NCBI RefSeq assembly: GCF_003589595.1
Contig: NW_020654810.1
Coordinates: forward strand, 22,914,832 to 22,978,831
Direction of reading: 5' to 3'
From: Hyposmocoma kahamanoa
Taxonomy: Eukaryota; Arthropoda; Insecta; Lepidoptera; Cosmopterigidae
Length of the DNA: 64,000 bases
Both the position numbers and the translations under genes were made by a program. Position 1 is the stretch's first letter, and the number at the start of each line of letters is the position of its first letter. Of the stretch, positions 57,832 through 64,000 are shown in pieces. The notes below the pieces were generated by a model, which saw only the letters and a list, made by a program, of their open reading frames with translations, did no database searches and was not told where the DNA came from.

Positions 57832-58284
57832 TGTGCAGGTCATTTTGTTAACCTCTCACAGTGCCATAAATGATTTTGATACCATAGCTTCCTAAAGCCA
57901 CATGGTGTCTCTAACACATCCAAAATTTCCAAAATCATTATGGACACACAGACGTAAGGTAGGATGTGTGATAGGTTAAGTAGGTTGTAAACGATTGAAG
58001 TTATTACAATTTTTCCAAATATTATTGTAAATACGTTTAATTCCTCATGAACTACAAATTATACACCATGTTTCACTTAAATTATGTTGAGTAACAAATT
58101 TAATTGTACAATTGTAGCCAATGCCATCTACCTCATGCTTTAGCTCAATAGAATGGCTCATTATCTACGGCTATGCACTTGTAATGTACATGAATTGTCA
58201 AAATGTAATTAAAAAACCTGTATTTCTGTGATAGTGCCAAATAAAATTGAATTTCTTTTATTATGTTTCAGCAAACACAGTGAG

Positions 58285-58362
58285 ATGGATTCGTCGCGGC
58301 GGCAACGCACCCAGACCAAGGCATCTGCCGAGGAGCAGGCCCTTGATGCCATAGCTAAAGAG
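58285..58362 (+). CDS. LRRFIP-like protein, first coding exon
   Basis: After a TTTCAG acceptor (58271) and a 13-base leader, the exon encodes MDSSRRQRTQTKASAEEQAL and DAIAKE, then a GTAAAT donor. LRRFIP2 of vertebrates has a similar start, with SAEDEALSNIARE leading into the coiled-coil part; LRRFIP proteins bind Flightless-I and act in actin and Wnt/TLR signalling. The next exon (expected to start AEARLA) is not in the window, so the first intron exceeds 5.6 kb. The match is short; the family call is probable, not certain. Confidence 0.6.
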
Positions 58363-60109
58363 GTAAATACTCCGATTTTCTTATATCATTAGCTATAATA
58401 ATGTTCAAAACGTGACTCATGGAGTTGTGGATAACAGCCCATTGTCATTAACAACGTAAAGTATATGTAAGTGTATAAGAAAATATTAAAGAACAGGTTA
58501 TTTAACAATTTGGCCTGAATGACCTGAGAGGAGACCCGTGCCCAGCTGTAAGACATATAAATAGGTTGATGATGATAATGATGATGAATTGTTATGCACA
58601 TATCAACTTTGTAATAAGTGACAATGTTTACCTTTGTTCGAGTTCTAGGGTTCTTACTGTTTTGCCGTATTAAAACTAGATGGCGCTCTAAGTACTTTCA
58701 CCTATTCTATTTTAACAAGAAAAGACTAGATTTTGATTTTGGAGTATTTTCACTGGCAACTGTAACAATATGCGTAACTTATTGAAGAATGCACATATTT
58801 TGTAACACGCTATGTAACTTTTTTTTTTCCAAATTAAACTATATTATATTATACCTTCTGTTTATAGTCGAGACACCACTATACTATCTCGCAATAAGAA
58901 TTAAATATCAGACCGTATCCTTATCTGTGATATTTTTCATGTCATATCTGATTATATTTAACACCTTGCCATCTTTTCATAACGATACATATATCAAGTT
59001 ATCGAGATTGTAAATAAGTTTATAAATTAATTAATTTTGTACTAACAAAGCGGACATATGTATTTCAATCTTACCTGCTACGTGGGGGCGCGTTGACACT
59101 TCAGTTTCGAATATATTTATATGACAGACACTACCGCCGAATCTGCATCGTGGGCTGTGGTAGACTTCAGTATTTCAAAATATAATACACTGATATTTTA
59201 CAGATATTTGACGAATTTCATAGGTCTTGTTCGATATTCAGGTGATCTCACAAAAAAAAAGATTTAAAAAAAGTTAAATTCCTGATAACAAACAGGATAT
59301 GTCTGAACAATTTTTAGGCGAAATTCGTGCTCAACAGTGGCTAATAAGTAAGTCATATAGGTACAGCACTGAACCAAAACAAGTGCACCCCACTGTGCAG
59401 CGCACGCGCAACACATCACCTGTAAAGAGCATCGCAAAATGACGGGATCGAAATAGACTTCCGCATTAGATCTCAGCTCAGATCACTCCCGACCATCCCG
59501 ATAGTCATCTAATAATATTGTCAAATGTCAAATTAATTAATACTTTATGATCTCACCTGTAAGCGGTCACCTATAAGGGCCTGATGTATGGGAAATCCAC
59601 TCTCGATCTCCGTCCGAAACAATTACTGTTAAATAATTGATATTCGACAAAATTAAAAGACAAGAATGAAGCTTCATTCGCATCACGCGTCTTTTAATTT
59701 GGTCAAGTATTGCTTATTTGGCAGTAATTGTTTCGGACGGATGTCAGACGGCGATCGAGAGTAGACCCCACGATATCGTAATCCAACAGCGTTTACGGAG
59801 TTAGTCGGTAAAATAGATTATAAGAAAAATTAAAATCCTTTTATATATACATTTTTAAGATTTTAAAGGCCTAAAATATAGGAATGCGTTAGTCTTGCAT
59901 TAAAATAAATCAATAAAATTGAACGAAATCCAGAGTTTATTTCAAATAATAAGAGGTTTCCATATTACCGTGTTGCTTTCTAAACAATAAGACGTTCGGT
60001 AACTTTGATTCGATAACTGTGTTCTGAATAACGTTTGTAGCCTTTGCCGGTCGAGAAGTTGCAGTAATCGTACGGGTGTGACGTCATTTCGGTTCGGTTT
60101 CGAATACGA
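58363..60109 (+). other. LRRFIP-like intron, left of the Transib element
   Basis: AT-rich, with the MITE-P copy at 59590-59770 and no visible exon. Confidence 0.55.
59590..59770. mobile_element. Palindromic MITE-P, best copy
   Basis: CTCTCGATCTCCGTCCGAAA at the left and the inverse TTTCGGACGGATGTCAGACG with CGATCGAGAG at the right: the longest inverted ends of the family. Confidence 0.78.
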
Positions 60110-60114
60110 CAATG
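60110..60114. repeat. Target-site duplication of Transib, left
   Basis: CAATG, identical to 63020-63024. Confidence 0.92.
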
Positions 60115-60143
60115 CACTGTGATTCCCCCATAGGCCATAAATA
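60115..60143 (+). repeat. Transib left end, RSS-like
   Basis: Heptamer CACTGTG (60115-60121), a 14-nt spacer, then CATAAATA (60136-60143) that runs on into a stretch of A. Confidence 0.85.
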
Positions 60144-60377
60144 AAAAAAAATCATTGGCTTATCCCGGTTAGATCAACTCACTAAGTTAGTAACTAGTTA
60201 ACAAGCTTCCAAAAACTATAAATATCAATGTAATTAGGTCACGTTATCATTCACTTTTGTGCATCGGAAGTGAGCGCATCGCGAGACTAATTATCACCAC
60301 GTGTGAGTCATCGAAACTTAATCACTTTGTTTTTGAGTGTCACTATTCCAAATCAAGTGTTTACGTGTTGTGAAAGC

Positions 60378-62648
60378 ATGGAGATCCAAGAGCATGGTAT
60401 GTACTTTTATTATCAATTTTTTTTAATTTTTTTTATGCATACTTTTTTTTATATAATTTTTTTATTGAAGGCAGTTTTTTGGTGAAAATTTTTGGCATAA
60501 CTTAATTTCCTTTAGACCTACAACTTTTGGCTGCGCTGAGCTGCACCTGAGGTATATGGTTTTTGAATAAGGAGTATGTCCTTATTAAGAGCTATAAGTT
60601 TCATTTGCATCTTGCTGCCTCTTCTTGGCTTAAAGGGGTGTCAAAGTATGCATGTCCATAGTATTGAATTTTTAATTTTTTTTTAAGTTCAGCTTTCATA
60701 TTGTTTTAGGTACATTTTTCAAATGTTCTGTATCGAGGATGACAATTTTTGATATTTGGCACTCTAAAGTGGGTAATCCAAATGAAAAAATGCAACACGT
60801 CCTGAGCACTTTGACCGAAACATCATCCCTTTCTGACGACATCGAAAATATTGATTTAGAGACTTTAAGCCTTAAAATTAAGAATATTTGTAAACGAATT
60901 TCCCACTACTGGGCAAAGTCGAATCGTACTAGATCTAAATTCTTAGAAAAATATTCAGATTGGCTGCATGTCGTTGAAAATATTGATGTACAGCGAACTG
61001 AGTTACGTGTATCTCAGAGCTTTGACGAAGTTAAACCATCAACTTCTTCATCGCATGGCCGTCCGAGAATTAACTTTGACGACACCAGTAAACGTACAAA
61101 AAGGAGAAGATTGGCTAGTTTGTCTAACCAAGACCCTTCTCTTGTACAGTCATTGCTCAATGCGTCCGATAGCTTGTCTTGTCCTGAAATCGATTCTAGC
61201 GAAGTTTTATCGCTCATTGTTGAAGCTCAGTTAACTCGACATCAATATATATTAGTAAAGAAATTTATAGACAATAAGTTTTCAAAAACCATTTTCCCAT
61301 CTTACCAAAGTGTCGTGGAATCTAAAAAACACTGTTATCCTTCAGATATTACTGTTACAGAATCATCCGCCGAAGTCGAACTTCAAAGTTTATTAGATCA
61401 TACTGCCAATCGGATTCTCAAGTCTCAAAAAGATGTTTTGGATAGTGTACCTAATGAGTCTCTAGATAAGATATCTTTGATAGGGAAATGGGTTTCGATG
61501 GCAGTACAGGGCATTCAGAATATAAACAGTGTTTTTCTGACTCCACTCTTGAAGACAGTAGCCTGTTTGTTACTTCGTATGTGCCACTTCAGCTTGTTTT
61601 GACAACAGATAACAAAGAAAATTCAGTAGTTTTGTGGAAAAATCCTCGTCCTTCATCAACTCGATACTGTCGGCCTATACGCCTCCGATATTTGAAGGAA
61701 TCGACTGCAGTGTCAGTTGAGGAAGAAGCTCATTTTAAAGATAAAATAAGGAACTTGCAGCCTACTGTTTTCAAGGAAGAAGATCGCGAATATCGCATTA
61801 CTCATTGTTTGCAACTTACTATGGTAGATGGTAAAGTGTGTAATGCACTTAGTGGTGTTTCTTCATCAAAATGTTTTATTTGTAACGCCTTGCCCAGTGA
61901 AATGAACAAAATTGACGAATGTTTAAATAAGGAAGTCGATGAGAGTAAATATGAATTTGGTTTATCACCTCTTCACGCGTTAATACGTTTTTTTGAATAT
62001 TTTGTTCATGTCGCGTACAAGTTAGATGTTAGGAAATGGCAAGCTAGGTCCGCTAATGACAAAATGCTTGTTGCTGCAAAAAAATCATATGTTCAGACTC
62101 AATTTAGAGAAAGATTAGGGCTTATAGTGGATAAGCCTAAAAGTGGCGGAAGCGGAACATCAAACGATGGTAATACAGCCAGGCGGTTTTTCTCGAATTC
62201 AGAAATTTCCGCTGAAATTACTGGGATCAAGAAGGATCTCCTAGATCGTTGCTGGATCATCCTTCAATATTTAAATTCGGGATATAATATTAATAAGACG
62301 AACTTCGAAGAGTTCGCTTTAGAGACGGCTCGGCAGTTAGTTGCCGAGTATCCGTGGTATAACATGCCTGCTTCCGTTCACAAAGTTCTAATTCATGGTG
62401 CTAATGTTATAGATTACGGTTTGTTGTCAATCGGAGAGTTGTCTGAAGAAGCAGCTGAAGCGACTAACAAATACATCAAGTCTTTTAGAAAAAATCATAC
62501 GCGTAAAATGAGTCGCATTGTGACCAACACAGATTTAGTAAATAGGCTGCTTCTTCATTCAGATCCCTTCATAACAGGTCTACGAAAGTTACCTGTTAAA
62601 AAAAAAGGTGTACTGTCAAAAGCTGTATTAGACTTGTTATGTATTTAA
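60378..62648 (+). pseudogene. Transib (RAG1-like) transposase, one frameshift
   Basis: Exon 1 (60378-60396) encodes MEIQEH plus one base; a 313-base GT-AG intron leads to exon 2 (60710), in frame through GTFFKCSVSRMTIFDIWHSK. The first part ends at LIGKW (61491); the similarity goes on in the -1 frame as GFDGSTGHSEYKQ. One G is missing from the run at 61490-61492. About 652 residues would be covered, the normal Transib length. Catalytic Asp in GFDGS (61497-61499), Asp in MVDGKVCNAL (61827-61829) and Glu in SEEAAEATNK (62457-62459) are kept. So are the RAG1-type zinc ligands CFIC and HKVLIH, plus the family words GGSGTSNDGNTARRFF. If the missing base is a sequencing error the gene would be intact. 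Confidence 0.92.
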
Positions 62649-62980
62649 AGTTAATATTGTTGAGATTTAATGTATTTTGGTATAATTTGTGTTTTGTTTG
62701 TATTTTGTAAAATGAACTTTTTTATGTATTTTTATTGTTTTAATTTATTCATTTGTGGTTATTGTTAATACAAATAATCATTATTTACACAGTTTTACCA
62801 TTAAAAGTCGCAGTATAAAATGTTTTAGATACATCGTCTAAAAACAAAATTACTGCGAGACATTTTTACACCTAAATATTGTCAAATATTTTTTAAAATG
62901 TATAATTTTATTAATTTACGTTTACCTAATCATATTTTAACGTAATAAAATAAAAAAATAATAATAATTTCGGAGTTACG

Positions 62981-63019
62981 TATTTATGACCGCCTTAGTA
63001 TGGAGCGTGAATCACCGTG
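62981..63019 (-). repeat. Transib right end, RSS-like
   Basis: Read inward on the minus strand: heptamer CACGGTG (63019-63013), a 24-nt spacer, then CATAAATA (62988-62981). The spacer shares ATTC, CCATA and AGGC with the left one but is 10 nt longer. Confidence 0.85.
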
Positions 63020-63024
63020 CAATG
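63020..63024. repeat. Target-site duplication of Transib, right
   Basis: CAATG, identical to 60110-60114. Confidence 0.92.
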
Positions 63025-64000
63025 TGACGTTCGATTCGGGTGTTGTGAATAAAATTAAAAGAAATCGGTCGACGTAAATGCCTACATTTCTCTCGGAGCG
63101 TAGGGTTGTTACATTATTATTTCAGATGTACCTACAGGTTATAAACATAGTTTGAATAAATGTGTTAATCACAGTATTCTCGTGGTATTTTGAAATAATC
63201 TTTGTTAAATGCAGAAGGTAATTACGTATTGATATTTTTACACCAGCGCAGCATCGCGGATTATTATCCTAATTATGGAGTCTGGTTATGAAATGGAAAT
63301 TAAATGCTGAACAATTCTGAATTTGAGGCACGTTAGTTGAGAAACTACCACAAATACAAAAATAACCACGTCTACTATTTGATGTCGTTTTTTGAACACC
63401 AAGCGACCGATTCATTTTATTACCGATCAATTTATTATGCGTGTGACAACCCGCTCTACGCAACGCGAAGGCGCGGCGAGATTATGCAAATGTTTGCATT
63501 TGTACATGACACGCGTCTGGCGTGCACACATACAAGTCACGCTGCTACGTTTATGTGGAGTTACCTTACTTGTCCTGTTATACTATGGTTTTACGCATGA
63601 CTTTGAATGTAACGTTTTGTGATACACGTAACTGATGGACACGCTATTTTTGTTCACTGATGATCTTCGTAATCTATTTATGTCAGCTCACAATAACTGT
63701 TGAGTGTAAACTCATTTCATTTCTAAAGACCTGGCTGTCTCCACTTTCTTCGTGGTGAATTTGTTTTTTTGCGTTATTTTAAACGAAATCTTAAAGTAGG
63801 ATATCGAACATGGTAGTTTGTGCAATAAAATATCGAAGTAAAAGTTTTATCCTCTGCTCGTTTTATTGCCTTATTCGTTCAATTGTTTGAGGGATGTTTA
63901 TTTACATTGCAATATGTTGTTCATCCTCAATATCAGCTTTTTATTATTCAGAGTTGAACCTATAATACTTACTTACTCCGTTGGCTCAGCGACCCGAAGT
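63025..64000 (+). other. LRRFIP-like intron, right of Transib
   Basis: No exon or RNA gene is seen. The last bases (CTCCGTTGGCTCAGCGACCC) look like the beginning of a further dispersed repeat cut by the window edge. Confidence 0.45.

Larger units (their letters stand above)
55553..58284. other. Interval from Ost48 to the LRRFIP-like exon
   Basis: Holds the Ost48 3' UTR, a stretch at 56200-56770 that may be the LRRFIP-like promoter and untranslated first exon (a CAG|GTTTGT donor near 56767 is possible), a CGAAAC-arm fragment at 57270-57400 and a MITE at 57546-57831. No coding exon is seen. Confidence 0.5.
60115..63019 (+). mobile_element. Transib DNA transposon, full-length (2,905 bp)
   Basis: Left end CACTGTGATTC and right end, inverted, CACGGTGATTC. 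The 5-bp target CAATG is repeated exactly at 60110-60114 and 63020-63024. Target size and CACNGTG heptamer are those of the Transib superfamily, the relatives of RAG1. Inside is one spliced transposase gene (60378-62648) and no second gene, so it is Transib and not a RAG1/RAG2-type ProtoRAG. Both ends carry a CATAAATA block, 14 nt from the heptamer on the left and 24 nt on the right. The element sits in the LRRFIP-like intron, in the same direction. Confidence 0.93.

Noticed and set aside
61486..61493. Programmed -1 ribosomal frameshift in the transposase
   Set aside because: GGGAAAT is not in the X XXY YYZ register of the incoming frame; a simple one-base deletion explains the change better.
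60115..63019. ProtoRAG (RAG1 plus RAG2) element
   Set aside because: There is no second gene: only about 370 bases lie between the transposase stop and the right end, and no kelch-like sequence is seen.
63965..64000. Start of another element at the window end
   Set aside because: The sequence looks like a dispersed repeat, but too little is inside the window to annotate it.

Overview
The window is eukaryotic nuclear DNA, AT-rich, with small exons in long repeat-filled introns. Protein matches and the repeat types (tRNA-like SINEs, many foldback MITEs, a Transib element resembling the one known from Helicoverpa zea) point to a moth or butterfly; this is inferred, as no search could be run. 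Four host genes are recognisable by their splice-joined protein sequence, in the order Dnal4 (+), Git (-), Ost48 (+), LRRFIP-like (+, only its first coding exon).

Layout. 1-10.9 kb: an axonemal-type dynein light chain 4 gene with two alternative first coding exons (290-370 and 2858-2929), both fitting one shared last exon (10683-10931). The two starts look like an old duplication of promoter plus exon, and the second has a good X-box (RFX site), the usual switch of ciliary genes. 10.9-32.6 kb: gene-poor, made of nested transposons, SINEs and minisatellites. 32.6-48.9 kb: all twelve coding exons of Git, an ArfGAP/ankyrin scaffold, on the minus strand; its introns hold SINEs, a LINE reverse-transcriptase relic and a 400-base N gap. 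48.9-49.6 kb: a short divergent promoter shared with Ost48. 49.6-55.6 kb: the seven coding exons of Ost48 (DDOST), a subunit of the ER oligosaccharyltransferase. 55.6-64 kb: an LRRFIP-like first coding exon at 58285-58362, followed by a long intron that contains a complete Transib DNA transposon.

The Transib element (60115-63019) is the most notable object. It has a perfect 5-bp target duplication (CAATG), CAC(T/G)GTG terminal heptamers like those of V(D)J recombination signals, a spliced transposase gene with all RAG1-like catalytic and zinc-binding residues, and only one visible lesion: a one-base frameshift in a G run just before the first catalytic aspartate. Its two ends share a heptamer and a CATAAATA block separated by 14 nt on one side and 24 nt on the other, recalling the 12/23 arrangement of recombination signals.

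The host genes do not form a pathway: they serve dynein/cilia, focal-adhesion/Arf signalling, N-glycosylation and (probably) actin/Wnt-related scaffolding. Much of the remaining sequence can be assigned to repeat families that recur in the window; several insertions are dated relative to each other by nesting and by intact target-site duplications.
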